The position numbers and the translations under genes were made by a program. A model generated the notes under the pieces. The model had not been told where the DNA came from. It saw only the letters and a list, made by a program, of their open reading frames with translations, and searched no databases. DNA of 21,300 bases from an uncultured Synergistales bacterium (GTDB lineage Bacteria; Synergistota; Synergistia; Synergistales; Aminobacteriaceae): NCBI GenBank assembly GCA_905233295.1, contig CAJODX010000033.1:1-21300 (forward strand). Reading direction: 5' to 3'. This document shows positions 13,878 through 21,228 of this stretch, one piece after another (position 1 is the first letter of the stretch; the number at the start of each line of letters is the position of its first letter).

Positions 13878-15764
13878 CTAAGCAACGTAAATAGCTTTGA
13901 ACGGGCAGGCAGCCATACAGGCACCGCACTTAATGCACTTGTCCTGATCAATTTCATACGGAACTTTCGGCGCACCCGATATAGCCTGAACAGGACAGCC
14001 ACGGGCGCATTTTGAACAGGATTTGCATTTTTCTTTGTCGATAATGTACTGCTTTAATTTCTGACAGACATGTGCAGGACATTTTTTGTTCTGAATGTGT
14101 TCGATGTATTCGTCAAGGAATGAATTTAACGTGCTGACGACAGGAAGCGGCGCGCTCTTGCCAAGACCGCACAGTGCGGTGTGAATAATTAAGTCGGCGA
14201 GAGTTCGTAATTTGTCGATGTCCTCCATTTCGCCCTGACCTGCTACAATTCTTTCGAGAATTTCCAGCATTCTCAGAGTACCCTCACGGCAAGGAACACA
14301 TTTGCCGCAGGACTCCCTGTGGGTAAATTCCATAAAGAAGCGGGCAACTTCTACCATGCAGGTGCTTTCGTCCATTACAACAAGTCCGCCTGAGCCTACG
14401 ATAACTCCCAGCTTTTTAACGCTGTCAAAGTCTAAAGGTTCATCAAGCTGTTTTTCAGTCAGACAGCCTCCGGACGGTCCGCCAATCTGAACGGCTTTGA
14501 ATTTTTTGTCGTCCCTGATGCCGCCGCCGATGTTGAAAATAATTTCGCGCGGTGTTATTCCAAAAGGAACTTCAACAAGCCCTGTGTTGCGGACTGCGCC
14601 TGTTAAAGCGAAAGTTTTTGTTCCCGGACTGTTTTCTGTTCCGATGCTTCTGTACCAGTCTGCACCGCTGAGAATAATCTGCGGAACATTCGCATAAGTT
14701 TCAACGTTATTCAGGACTGTCGGTTTTCCAAACAAACCCTGCTCAACAGTACGCGGCGGTTTGACTCTCGGCATTCCTCGCTTGCCTTCGATTGAAGCTG
14801 TCAATGCGCTGCCTTCGCCGCACACGAAAGCTCCTGCGCCCCTGTTGATGTTCAATCTGAAACTGAAGCCCGAACCTAAAATGTTATCGCCGAGCAAGCC
14901 GTATTCCGTAGCCTGTTTAATAGCGTTTGTTAATCTCTTGACTGCCAGAGGATATTCGGCACGTACGTAAATATATCCTTCCTGCGCTCCGACGGCATAG
15001 GCTGCAATGATCATTCCCTCGATCATTCTGTGCGGATCGCCTTCCATAATGGAGCAGTCCATGAATGCGCCCGGATCTCCTTCATCGCCGTTGCAGACAA
15101 CGTAACGGATTTTTTCGGGCTGACCTGCTACCTGCTGCCATTTTTTGCCGGCAACGAAACCGCCGCCGCCTCTTCCTCTTAACTTTGAGTCAAGGACAGT
15201 TTTAATGACTTCGTCCTGTGTCATCGTGAAAAGAGCTTTTGCCAACGCCTGATATTCTCCTGCCGCGATAGCTTCTTCGATAGATTCAGGGTCTATGGTT
15301 CCGCATGTTTTCAAGACAACGCGTGTCTGTCCTTTATAAAAAGGAATTTCGCTTTGATTGAAACATTCTTCACCCGTTATTTTATTTTTGTAAAGCAAAC
15401 GGTTTACGACTTCGTTTTGTTTGACCGTCTTTTCAAAAATCTCTTCGCAGTCTTCGGGCTTGACTTTCGTATAAAGAACTCCTAAAGGCTCGATGCGGAC
15501 GAGCGGTCCCTGTTCGCAAAATCCGAGACAGCCCGATTTATGCACAGCGGGATGATTATGATCGTGTGCAACTTCAGGAGCAAACTCAACGGAAATTTTT
15601 GTGTCTTTGGCGAGTTCGCACATTTTTTCCCAGACTTTAAGAGAGCCGCTTGCCTGACAGCCTGTTCCTGCACAGACTAAAATTCTGACGGGCTCGTTTT
15701 TAATGCCGTCCTCAAAATTTTTCTGAAGAGTGTTTAATTCTTCGTGGCTTTTAATTTTGATCAT
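13878..15764 (-). CDS. hydB: HydB, NuoF-like flavin subunit of the trimeric hydrogenase
   Basis: Binds FMN and NAD(H) and passes electrons between NADH, ferredoxin and HydA. In 628 residues: a thioredoxin-like [2Fe-2S] domain (Cys31, 36, 79, 83); the NuoF core with LRGRGGGGF (195-203) for NADH, CNGDEGDPGAFMD (224-236) for FMN, and GAFVCGEGSAL; the [4Fe-4S] site ESCGKCVPC (Cys486, 489, 492, with Cys532); and a C-terminal two-cluster ferredoxin domain (Cys580-583-586-590 and 610-613-616-620). This is the layout of HydB/NfnB-type bifurcating hydrogenases rather than of complex I NuoF, which lacks both end domains. The ATG overlaps the hydC stop (ATGA) and has AGGAGG upstream. hydA follows 12 bp later, its ribosome-binding site overlapping the hydB stop. 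Confidence 0.95.
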   Translation of the reverse strand: MIKIKSHEELNTLQKNFEDGIKNEPVRILVCAGTGCQASGSLKVWEKMCELAKDTKISVEFAPEVAHDHNHPAVHKSGCLGFCEQGPLVRIEPLGVLYTKVKPEDCEEIFEKTVKQNEVVNRLLYKNKITGEECFNQSEIPFYKGQTRVVLKTCGTIDPESIEEAIAAGEYQALAKALFTMTQDEVIKTVLDSKLRGRGGGGFVAGKKWQQVAGQPEKIRYVVCNGDEGDPGAFMDCSIMEGDPHRMIEGMIIAAYAVGAQEGYIYVRAEYPLAVKRLTNAIKQATEYGLLGDNILGSGFSFRLNINRGAGAFVCGEGSALTASIEGKRGMPRVKPPRTVEQGLFGKPTVLNNVETYANVPQIILSGADWYRSIGTENSPGTKTFALTGAVRNTGLVEVPFGITPREIIFNIGGGIRDDKKFKAVQIGGPSGGCLTEKQLDEPLDFDSVKKLGVIVGSGGLVVMDESTCMVEVARFFMEFTHRESCGKCVPCREGTLRMLEILERIVAGQGEMEDIDKLRTLADLIIHTALCGLGKSAPLPVVSTLNSFLDEYIEHIQNKKCPAHVCQKLKQYIIDKEKCKSCSKCARGCPVQAISGAPKVPYEIDQDKCIKCGACMAACPFKAIYVA

Positions 15765-16246
15765 GATTTTGCAGCCTCCTCTCTTAACTCTTTCACCAGT
15801 GCGGTAGCTTTATCCGGAGTCATAGCGGGATGAACATGCTCATTGACCATTAATGCCGGTGCAAGGCTACACGCCCCCAGACACGAAACTGTTTCAACGG
15901 TGAATAACATGTCATCAGTAGTATGTTTTTTTTCGGAAAGCCCAAGCTCCGAACGAAGGCGTTCAAGCACTGGCAGAGACTGCCGGACGTGGCATGCCGT
16001 ACCGTCGCAGACTCTTATAATGAACTTTCCTTTGGGTTCAAAAGAAAATCTCTCATAAAAGCTCGCAACGCTGTAAGCCTTTGTTTCAGTTATGCCGATG
16101 TGTTTGGCGACATAAGGCAGAAGTTCGACAGGTACATAGTTATACGTTTCCTGAATCTCGTGAATAATCGGAATTAAGGAACGTTCCTGCGCCGGGTATC
16201 TGTTCAAAATTTCGTCAGCCTTTGAGTAGAAAGACTCATCAAGCAT
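15761..16246 (-). CDS. hydC: HydC, NuoE-like [2Fe-2S] subunit of the trimeric hydrogenase
   Basis: A 161-residue thioredoxin-fold subunit that docks on HydB. The four cluster ligands are Cys80 and Cys85 (CDGTACHVR), and Cys122 and Cys126 (CLGAC), the standard C-x4-C and C-x3-C spacing of NuoE/HydC. The N-terminal helical part (LNRYPAQERSLIPIIHEIQ, then VASFYERFSF) also matches. The ATG at 16246 follows an AGGGGGG ribosome-binding site. It is the first gene of the operon hydC-hydB-hydA, with a 4-bp overlap onto hydB. The promoter and hairpin leader upstream (16274-16344) resemble those of pilB. Confidence 0.95.
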   Translation of the reverse strand: MLDESFYSKADEILNRYPAQERSLIPIIHEIQETYNYVPVELLPYVAKHIGITETKAYSVASFYERFSFEPKGKFIIRVCDGTACHVRQSLPVLERLRSELGLSEKKHTTDDMLFTVETVSCLGACSLAPALMVNEHVHPAMTPDKATALVKELREEAAKS

Positions 16247-16273
16247 AAAAATCCCCCCTAATTAAAATTTATC

Positions 16274-16344
16274 ATAATTCGCAAGAAGACTTTAGCTTCT
16301 TTAAGCGATAAATGAAATGCATTTCATTATATGATAACACATAC
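16274..16344 (-). promoter_or_regulatory. Promoter and leader of hydCBA, copy B of the repeated element
   Basis: Minus-strand order: extended -10 TGTGTTATCAT (16331-16341), a perfect 16-bp palindrome ATGAAATGCATTTCAT (16312-16327) at the likely start of transcription, CGCTTAAAGAAGC, then the AAGAAG-7 nt-CTTCTT hairpin and TTGCGAATTAT. A 70-bp alignment with copy A upstream of pilB agrees at roughly three quarters of positions by eye. The palindrome is placed like a repressor operator. Confidence 0.65.
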
Positions 16345-16569
16345 ACACGGAGAAAAAAATGACAGGATTCAGGAAAAAGGTAAGGAGATCCGATTGAAAA
16401 GGCAAAGTCAGATTTGCAGGGTCTAATGAACAAATATGAAAAAATAAAACATTTAATGTTCTTTTAATGTGAACAAACTCTGGAGATGAATCGAAAGAAA
16501 AAAATCGTAAAGTTATTGAAAAATTTTTCTTCGTGAAATTTTATGAATGCTAAAAAATTTTTATATTCT

Positions 16570-16593
16570 TGTAGTGGCAAATGTAGTGGCAAA
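16570..16593 (+). repeat. 12-bp tandem repeat TGTAGTGGCAAA
   Basis: Two exact copies lie side by side (16570-16581 and 16582-16593). In one plus-strand frame they read VVANVVAK, followed by a stop at 16616. The next bases (AAAAAAAACTTTTTTTTCCACT) form an A/T-rich inverted repeat with the AGTGG of the second copy. Confidence 0.6.
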
Positions 16594-16619
16594 AAAAACT
16601 TTTTTTTCCACTGTATAGG

Positions 16620-16692
16620 CGCACCGAAAAAATTTTGAAAAATTCCAATTGTAAACTTAGGCAGGTTTACAATTCATTTTCGTTGAGGTGCG
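16620..16692. repeat. Long imperfect hairpin inside the inverted-repeat element
   Basis: An outer stem CGCACC/GGTGCG (16620-16625 and 16687-16692) and a perfect 10-bp inner stem AATTGTAAAC/GTTTACAATT (16647-16656 and 16665-16674) enclose the loop TTAGGCAG. The structure would fold in RNA from either strand. Confidence 0.65.
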
Positions 16693-16745
16693 AAAAAATT
16701 TGTTTTTACCCGAAAAACTCTGCAAATCTGACTATGCCCTTTCAA

Positions 16746-16775
16746 TGTGTTATTATAGCATGAAACGCGATTCAT
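16746..16775 (+). promoter_or_regulatory. Partial copy C of the repeated promoter element
   Basis: TGTGTTATTAT (16746-16756) followed by ATGAAACGCGATTCAT (16760-16775, arms ATGAA/TTCAT) repeats the first half of copies A and B, now on the plus strand and without the AAGAAG hairpin. It starts exactly where the inverted-repeat element ends and points into the 3' end of the substrate-binding-protein gene, so it could give an antisense transcript, or be a displaced repeat. Confidence 0.45.
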
Positions 16776-16799
16776 CTTCCTCATTTGTTTGCGAAATTT

Positions 16800-17801
16800 T
16801 CACTGCGCTGGCTCTCTTGCGATTTCTCTGTTCCAACGTTCAAGCAGCCTTTCTTTGTTTGCAGCGTCCCATTGATCGTTTTGATTTACGAGATTCATAT
16901 CATTGAGCGAAAAACCTGTTTCGGTCTGAGTTACAAGATTTGACAACGGAATGACATATCCTTGGGCTATGATGTTCATTGCATTTTTGCCGATAATCCA
17001 GTCATATAATTTTTTTGCGTTTTCAAGATCCGGACCGTTTTTTATGAGCGACATTGAAGCCGTTTCAAAGCCTGTGCCGTCTTCCGGAACAACAATTTTT
17101 ATTTTTGCGCCTTCACGCTGAAGTCTTACCTGACTGTGAAGGTAGCCTATCGCTATCGGGACTTCACCCCTAGCGCAGCTTTTGTTGGGAACTCCGCCTG
17201 AACGTGTAAACTCGGCAACGGATTTTGAAAGCTCTTTGAAATATGCAAAGGCTTTATCTTCATCACCGCCGTTGATTCTTATGACAGTTGTGATCATGTT
17301 GTACGCCGTTCCTGATGTTGCAGGGTGAGCAACTTTAATTTTATTCGCGTAGGCAGGCTTTATTAAATCCGACCATTTTGTCGGTATTGCAAGATGGAGT
17401 TCGCTTGCCTTTTCAGTGTTGATGCAGAAAGATATAGGACCGACATAAAGTCCTGTCCAGTAATGTTCAGGATCTCTGTAACGTGAAGGAATATTTCTTT
17501 CAAATTTTGAACGGTAAGGTGTTGAAAGTCCGCGAAGTTTTGCTTCGATATGCTGAGTTCCGACACCACCGACAAGAATCGAAGCCCAAGGATTTTCACG
17601 TTCGGCTTCAAGACGCACTATTGCATCGCCGCCTGAAAGTCTTGTCCATTCGACTTTAATTCCCGTTTCTTCCTCGAACGCTTCAAAAAGAGTTTTTGCC
17701 ATTATATCTTCCATTGAGGTATAGGCTCTGACTGTTTCGGAAGCAGATGCAACACTGCACAGCAAAATAAAACACGCAAGAACGGACAAAATTTTTTTCA
17801 T
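16800..17801 (-). CDS. Extracellular solute-binding protein, iron(III)-type ABC transporter (family 1)
   Basis: A secreted ligand-binding protein for an ABC importer. The 333 residues open with a signal peptide (MKKILSVLACFILLCSVASA, cleavage near residue 20), then the family start ETVRAYTSMEDIMAKTLFEAFEEETG, WTRLSGGDAIVRLEAE, and the middle segment KVAHPATSGTAYNMI typical of FutA/AfuA/FbpA-like proteins. No lipobox Cys is used for cleavage, so a soluble periplasmic location is suggested. The ligand is uncertain: iron is the commonest in the family, but phosphonates and other anions also occur. ATG 17801 has AGGGAGG 12 nt upstream. No permease or ATPase gene is adjacent, so the protein is an orphan here. 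Confidence 0.85.
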   Translation of the reverse strand: MKKILSVLACFILLCSVASASETVRAYTSMEDIMAKTLFEAFEEETGIKVEWTRLSGGDAIVRLEAERENPWASILVGGVGTQHIEAKLRGLSTPYRSKFERNIPSRYRDPEHYWTGLYVGPISFCINTEKASELHLAIPTKWSDLIKPAYANKIKVAHPATSGTAYNMITTVIRINGGDEDKAFAYFKELSKSVAEFTRSGGVPNKSCARGEVPIAIGYLHSQVRLQREGAKIKIVVPEDGTGFETASMSLIKNGPDLENAKKLYDWIIGKNAMNIIAQGYVIPLSNLVTQTETGFSLNDMNLVNQNDQWDAANKERLLERWNREIAREPAQ

Positions 17802-17885
17802 TTTTTTATAAAACCTCCCTTAAGACTATTTTAAAATTATTTTCGGGCAAAAAAAAATTTTCCATGAGTGAAAAAATTTCGGACT

Positions 17886-18383
17886 TTAATCTTGTAAGCT
17901 AAAAGCTTCGAGTTGTTTCACGAGATTTTCATCAACCTTTACACGTTTGGGAAGACGTTTTATTATTTCGAGAGCAACTCCGCACGGATCGTCAAGACAT
18001 CTGTTTATTTTCAATTCAAGATTGAGTTCGCCGAAAAGAAATTTCACGCGGCAAAAATTGTCGTACGTAAATTTTTCTTCAACAACGCCGGTGATATTCT
18101 CGTAGGCATATTCGCGCACCGTATTGCCGAAACCGTGAACGATGAATGCCTTGTCCGAAACTATATAACAAATTTTTTTTCTTGATCTGCTGAAAATGAA
18201 TTTTTCAATCGCGAGACATGCCGCTCCCCACACAGAATATAAAATTATCACGGCGTGGGCTGAGACGTTTGGGAACAGATAAGAATATATGACTGCTCCC
18301 TGAAGACATAAAATCACAGTTACAGCGTATGTGAAACGTGCTATTTTGTTAAATCTTTTTGCTAGAAAATATTTTTTTTCCAT
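17886..18383 (-). CDS. Small membrane protein with two helices and a possible bacterial PH-like domain
   Basis: Not recognised as a named gene. Of 165 residues, two hydrophobic segments (about 17-36 and 42-63) form a hairpin, followed by a basic stretch (SRSRKK). A cytoplasmic part then starts ICYIVSDKAFIVHGFGNTVREYAYENITGV, which has the strand pattern of bacterial PH-like (bPH2/YdbT-type) domains: a Y-x-V-T-D/S-x-x-x-I start and an I-x-x-V/I strand. That fold call is inference. The C-terminus is a charged helix. The ATG at 18383 has only a weak AAGGA upstream; the promoter candidate is at 18416-18426. It precedes the substrate-binding-protein gene on the same strand by 84 bp with no clear terminator. 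Confidence 0.75.
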   Translation of the reverse strand: MEKKYFLAKRFNKIARFTYAVTVILCLQGAVIYSYLFPNVSAHAVIILYSVWGAACLAIEKFIFSRSRKKICYIVSDKAFIVHGFGNTVREYAYENITGVVEEKFTYDNFCRVKFLFGELNLELKINRCLDDPCGVALEIIKRLPKRVKVDENLVKQLEAFSLQD

Positions 18384-18415
18384 TTTATTTATGAGATTCC
18401 TTAAAAAATTTTTAA

Positions 18416-18426
18416 ATTATAACACA
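18416..18426 (-). promoter_or_regulatory. Candidate extended -10 promoter of the small membrane protein
   Basis: On the minus strand, TGTGTTATAAT is an extended -10 with a perfect TATAAT, 32 nt upstream of the start. It shares the TGTGTTATnAT core with the pilB and hydC promoters but not their operator-like repeat or hairpin. Confidence 0.5.
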
Positions 18427-18477
18427 AGCCGGAAAGAGCGGTGCTGCATCTGAGCTGAGTCAGGTTGCATAGTTTTT

Positions 18478-18486
18478 TGCTAAAAT
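18478..18486 (+). promoter_or_regulatory. Candidate extended -10 promoter of the symporter
   Basis: TGCTAAAAT, preceded by TTGCATA and a T-run, resembles the promoter of the HTH gene (3384-3392). The following leader (18487-18560) consists almost only of A and T, with long runs that are self-complementary. The gene has a CAGGAG ribosome-binding site before its ATG. Confidence 0.4.
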
Positions 18487-18570
18487 AAAAAAGAAAATTA
18501 AAGATTTAAAAAAGAAAAAATTTTTTAATTTTTAATTTTTTTTAATTTTTTATTCAGGAGCTGAAAAATT

Positions 18571-20130
18571 ATGCTCATAAAATTTTTGCTGGTAGTGATT
18601 TTCTTCGGCATCATGCTCGCCATAGGTTTATACTGCCGAAAACATTCAACCGATGTAAACGGATTCGTTCTCGGCGGACGCTCAGTAGGTCCGTGGCTCA
18701 CGGCTTTTGCTTATGGAACGAGTTATTTTTCCGCTGTCGTTTTTGTCGGGTATGCCGGACAATTCGGCTGGCGTTACGGAATTGCCGCAACATGGGCAGG
18801 ACTCGGCAACGCTGTCATCGGTTCTCTGATGGCGTGGGCTGTTCTCGGAAGACGCACGAGAATAATGACGCAGTACCTTTCGAGCGCAACAATGCCGGAT
18901 TTTTTTGGAAAAAGATTCTCAAGCAGCGCATTGAAAATTGCCGCTTCTTTAATTTGTTTCGTGTTCCTGATCCCCTACACGGCGAGTTTATATAACGGTC
19001 TCAGCAGACTTTTCGGAATGGCTTTCAGCATTGACTATTCAGTCTGTGTTATTGCGATGGCAATCTTGACTGGAATTTACGTTGTTGCTGGCGGTTATAT
19101 GGCAACGGCTATAAATGACTTCATTCAGGGAATAATAATGCTGTTCGGAATCAGCGCGGTTGTTGTCGCGGTTCTTTCATCGAAGGGCGGACTTTTTGAA
19201 GCTCTTGCCGGACTTGCCGAAATTTCTGACGCTCACGCAGCAACACGCCTCGCAAAATCTCCGGGAATTTTTGCATCGTTCTTCGGACCTGATCCGATTA
19301 ACTTAATGTTCGTTGTTATCTTAACAAGTCTCGGCACGTGGGGACTTCCTCAGATGGTACAGAAATTTTACGCGATTAAAAACGAGAGCGACATCACGAA
19401 AGGCACTGTAATTTCAACTTTGTTCGCGCTTGTTGTTGCTGGCGGCTGTTATTTTTTAGGCGGCTTCGGAAGACTTTTCACGGCGCAGCTTGACCCCACG
19501 GGTGTCGGCGTTCCGGTTGAAGGTTACGACTCTGTTATTCCTGTAATGCTGTCTGGACTTCCCGACATTCTGCTCGCTGTTGTTGTGATTCTGGTTTTAT
19601 CGGCTTCAATGTCAACTCTTTCGTCGCTTGTTCTCGCTTCGAGTTCGACACTGACGCTTGATTTATTGAAAGATCACGTTGTAAAAGATATGGACGAGAA
19701 AAAACAGTTGAAGATTATGAGAATTTTGATTGTGATTTTCATAATAATTTCCGTCATTCTCGCTTTGATTCAATATAAATCAAACGTAACGTTCATCGCG
19801 CAGTTAATGGGCGTATCATGGGGAGCGCTGGCAGGGGCTTTCCTTGCACCGTTCATGTACAGTCTGTACTGGAAGGGAGTTACAACGCTTGCCTGTTGGG
19901 CGAATTTTATTTTTTCGAGCGTTGTTATGACCGCGAATATTTTTGTTCGTCCGGCTATGCTCCAATCGCCGATTAACGCCGGAGCGTTCTGTATGCTCGC
20001 AGGATTTATCATCGTTCCTGTTGTGAGTTTCGTAACGCCGAAGCCCGACGAAAAATTCCTTGAAGACGCGTTCTCATGCTACACTAAGACAGTAACGGTA
20101 AGACAGTCGAAAGCTCTCGCAGATGACTGA
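18571..20130 (+). CDS. Sodium:solute symporter family protein (SSS/PutP-like)
   Basis: A cation-coupled importer in the cytoplasmic membrane. The 519 residues contain about 13 hydrophobic helices, matching the family's length and topology. Recognisable parts are FVLGGRSVGPWLTAFAYGTSYFSA (about 31-54, the helix 1-2 region), IYVVAGGYMATAINDFIQG (about 169-187, like the GG-x-x-A-V-x-x-x-D-x-x-Q segment), WGLPQMVQKFYAIK (about 257-270), and the helix with SASMSTLSSLVLASSS (about 343-358), whose Ser/Thr bind Na+ in characterised members. Transported substrate cannot be named from sequence; proline, pantothenate and carboxylate carriers all share these motifs. ATG 18571 follows CAGGAG. The amidohydrolase gene follows after 40 bp without a terminator. 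Confidence 0.9.
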   Translation: MLIKFLLVVIFFGIMLAIGLYCRKHSTDVNGFVLGGRSVGPWLTAFAYGTSYFSAVVFVGYAGQFGWRYGIAATWAGLGNAVIGSLMAWAVLGRRTRIMTQYLSSATMPDFFGKRFSSSALKIAASLICFVFLIPYTASLYNGLSRLFGMAFSIDYSVCVIAMAILTGIYVVAGGYMATAINDFIQGIIMLFGISAVVVAVLSSKGGLFEALAGLAEISDAHAATRLAKSPGIFASFFGPDPINLMFVVILTSLGTWGLPQMVQKFYAIKNESDITKGTVISTLFALVVAGGCYFLGGFGRLFTAQLDPTGVGVPVEGYDSVIPVMLSGLPDILLAVVVILVLSASMSTLSSLVLASSSTLTLDLLKDHVVKDMDEKKQLKIMRILIVIFIIISVILALIQYKSNVTFIAQLMGVSWGALAGAFLAPFMYSLYWKGVTTLACWANFIFSSVVMTANIFVRPAMLQSPINAGAFCMLAGFIIVPVVSFVTPKPDEKFLEDAFSCYTKTVTVRQSKALADD

Positions 20131-20170
20131 AAAACTCAGGTAGAAAATTTATCATTAAGGAAGCAGGAAG

Positions 20171-21061
20171 TTGAAAAATTTTCTGTTTCCTGTATTTTTT
20201 GTAATGAATAAGATTATTGACTTTCACGTTCACACATTCCCTGAAAAAATCGCCGCGTCTGCACTCGAAAAGTTACAGGCAAAGAGCCACACGCGCCCTT
20301 TCACTGACGGAACATTAAAAGCTCTCAGAATTTCAATGGAAGAGTCCGGAGTGTCTTTTTCAATCCTTCAGCCTGTTGCGACTCGTCCTGAGCAGGTTTC
20401 CGGCATTAACGAAAAAGCTGTGAAATTAAATTCTCAGTCAAAAAATATTTTTTCATTCGGAGCAATGCATCCAGATTTTGAAAATTTTGAAGCCGAACTC
20501 GAAAAAATTTCTTCAAACGGCATTAAAGGCATAAAAATTCATCCTGTCTATCAGGGTGTTAGCATAGACGATGAAAAATTCATAAAAATCCTTCAATGCG
20601 CCTGCGGTTTAAATCTCGCGGTCTTAATCCACGCGGGCTGGGACATCGGCTTTCCCGGTAATGACAACGCAATACCGCAAAAAATAAAAAACGCTCTCGA
20701 AAAAATTCACGGTGCAAAAAAAATAATTCTTGCTCATATGGGAGGCTGGCGTGCATGGAACGAAGCCGAAAAAATTTTTGCGGATTTTGACGGAGTTTAC
20801 ATTGACACAGCTTTCTCACTTGGAAGTTTCACGCCCAACGGAGATAATTTTTATAAAAATTCTGAAGAATGCAGAATGCTTGATGAAGAAAAATTTTCAA
20901 AAATGATAAAGCGTTTTGGGGCTGATCGGGTTATCTTCGGAACAGACTCGCCGTGGAGTTCACAGAAAGACAGCGTTGAAAATTTCAAGGCTCTAAAATC
21001 TCTGAGCGACGAAGAGAAAAATTTAATTTTCTTTCAGAATGCCGCGTCCATAATTTTTTAA
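20171..21061 (+). CDS. Amidohydrolase-family metal-dependent hydrolase
   Basis: A TIM-barrel hydrolase or decarboxylase of the amidohydrolase_2 type; substrate unknown. Metal ligands visible: His19 and His21 (DFHVH), the later IHAGWD and ILAHMGG histidines, and the Asp of FGTDSPW. GIKIHPVYQG gives the Lys/His segment of strand 4. The length of 296 fits. I place the start at TTG 20171, because AAGGA lies 9 nt upstream, while the ATG at 20204 (MNKIIDFHVH) gives a more typical N-terminus but has no ribosome-binding site; the choice is uncertain. It follows the symporter by 40 bp, so the two probably form an operon that imports and hydrolyses one compound. Confidence 0.88.
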   Translation: MKNFLFPVFFVMNKIIDFHVHTFPEKIAASALEKLQAKSHTRPFTDGTLKALRISMEESGVSFSILQPVATRPEQVSGINEKAVKLNSQSKNIFSFGAMHPDFENFEAELEKISSNGIKGIKIHPVYQGVSIDDEKFIKILQCACGLNLAVLIHAGWDIGFPGNDNAIPQKIKNALEKIHGAKKIILAHMGGWRAWNEAEKIFADFDGVYIDTAFSLGSFTPNGDNFYKNSEECRMLDEEKFSKMIKRFGADRVIFGTDSPWSSQKDSVENFKALKSLSDEEKNLIFFQNAASIIF

Positions 21062-21105
21062 AAATTTTCTTTAAATCTTGAAAAAATCAGCACTATTGCA
21101 TATCA

Positions 21106-21111
21106 TATAAT
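21106..21111 (+). promoter_or_regulatory. Possible -10 box in the right-hand spacer
   Basis: A perfect TATAAT in CATATCATATAATG. The only TTGAAA upstream is 22 bp away, too far for a normal -35. If real, it would transcribe the two hairpins at 21121-21147 and 21207-21228. Confidence 0.3.
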
Positions 21112-21120
21112 GTGGACACG

Positions 21121-21147
21121 TTTCGTAGAGTTGCAGATTCTACGAAA
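21121..21147. repeat. 27-bp inverted repeat, 9-bp perfect arms
   Basis: TTTCGTAGA and TCTACGAAA enclose GTTGCAGAT. On the plus strand the stem is followed by AAAA then TTTTT, so it is not a classical terminator for the amidohydrolase gene. It could be an operator or a leader hairpin. Confidence 0.6.
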
Positions 21148-21206
21148 AAAATTTTTAAAACTAAATTAACGAAAGGAAATAGTTTTTGATTAAATGACCG
21201 ACGCAC

Positions 21207-21228
21207 ACTCGTGACTTTAGTCATGAGT
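21207..21228. repeat. Hairpin ACTCGTGAC-TTTA-GTCATGAGT, possibly an IS200/IS605 end
   Basis: A 9-bp stem with one G-T wobble on a TTTA loop. Short hairpins of this look, with a GACTTTAGTC core, are familiar from the ends of IS200/IS605-type elements and their tnpB-associated RNAs. No transposase gene is in the window; it would have to lie to the right. Tentative. The rest of 21062-21300 shows no gene. Confidence 0.35.

Larger units (their letters stand above)
16394..16745. mobile_element. 352-bp element with 29-bp terminal inverted repeats (MITE-like)
   Basis: The 29 bp at 16394-16422 (starting TTGAAAAGGCAAAGTCAGAT) match the reverse complement of 16717-16745 at 26 of 29 positions. The interior has no gene. 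It holds a 12-bp tandem repeat (16570-16593), an A/T hairpin, and a long hairpin (16620-16692). I see no target-site duplication at either end. Non-autonomous transposon, remnant of an integrated element, or a structured non-coding RNA gene are all possible. It occupies most of the gene-free stretch 16247-16799. Confidence 0.5.

Noticed and set aside
16688..16906. Short plus-strand open frame at the right end of the inverted-repeat element
   Set aside because: It runs across the element's arm and antisense into the substrate-binding-protein gene, and has no ribosome-binding site.
18487..18560. The A/T-only leader of the symporter as a terminator or attenuator
   Set aside because: The runs are self-complementary, but there is no GC-containing stem; low-complexity leaders like this are common in AT-rich spacers.
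21194..21214. Six-codon leader peptide (MTDAHS) before the right-edge hairpin
   Set aside because: The AAAGGA is too far upstream, there is no run of regulatory codons, and no downstream gene is visible to be attenuated.
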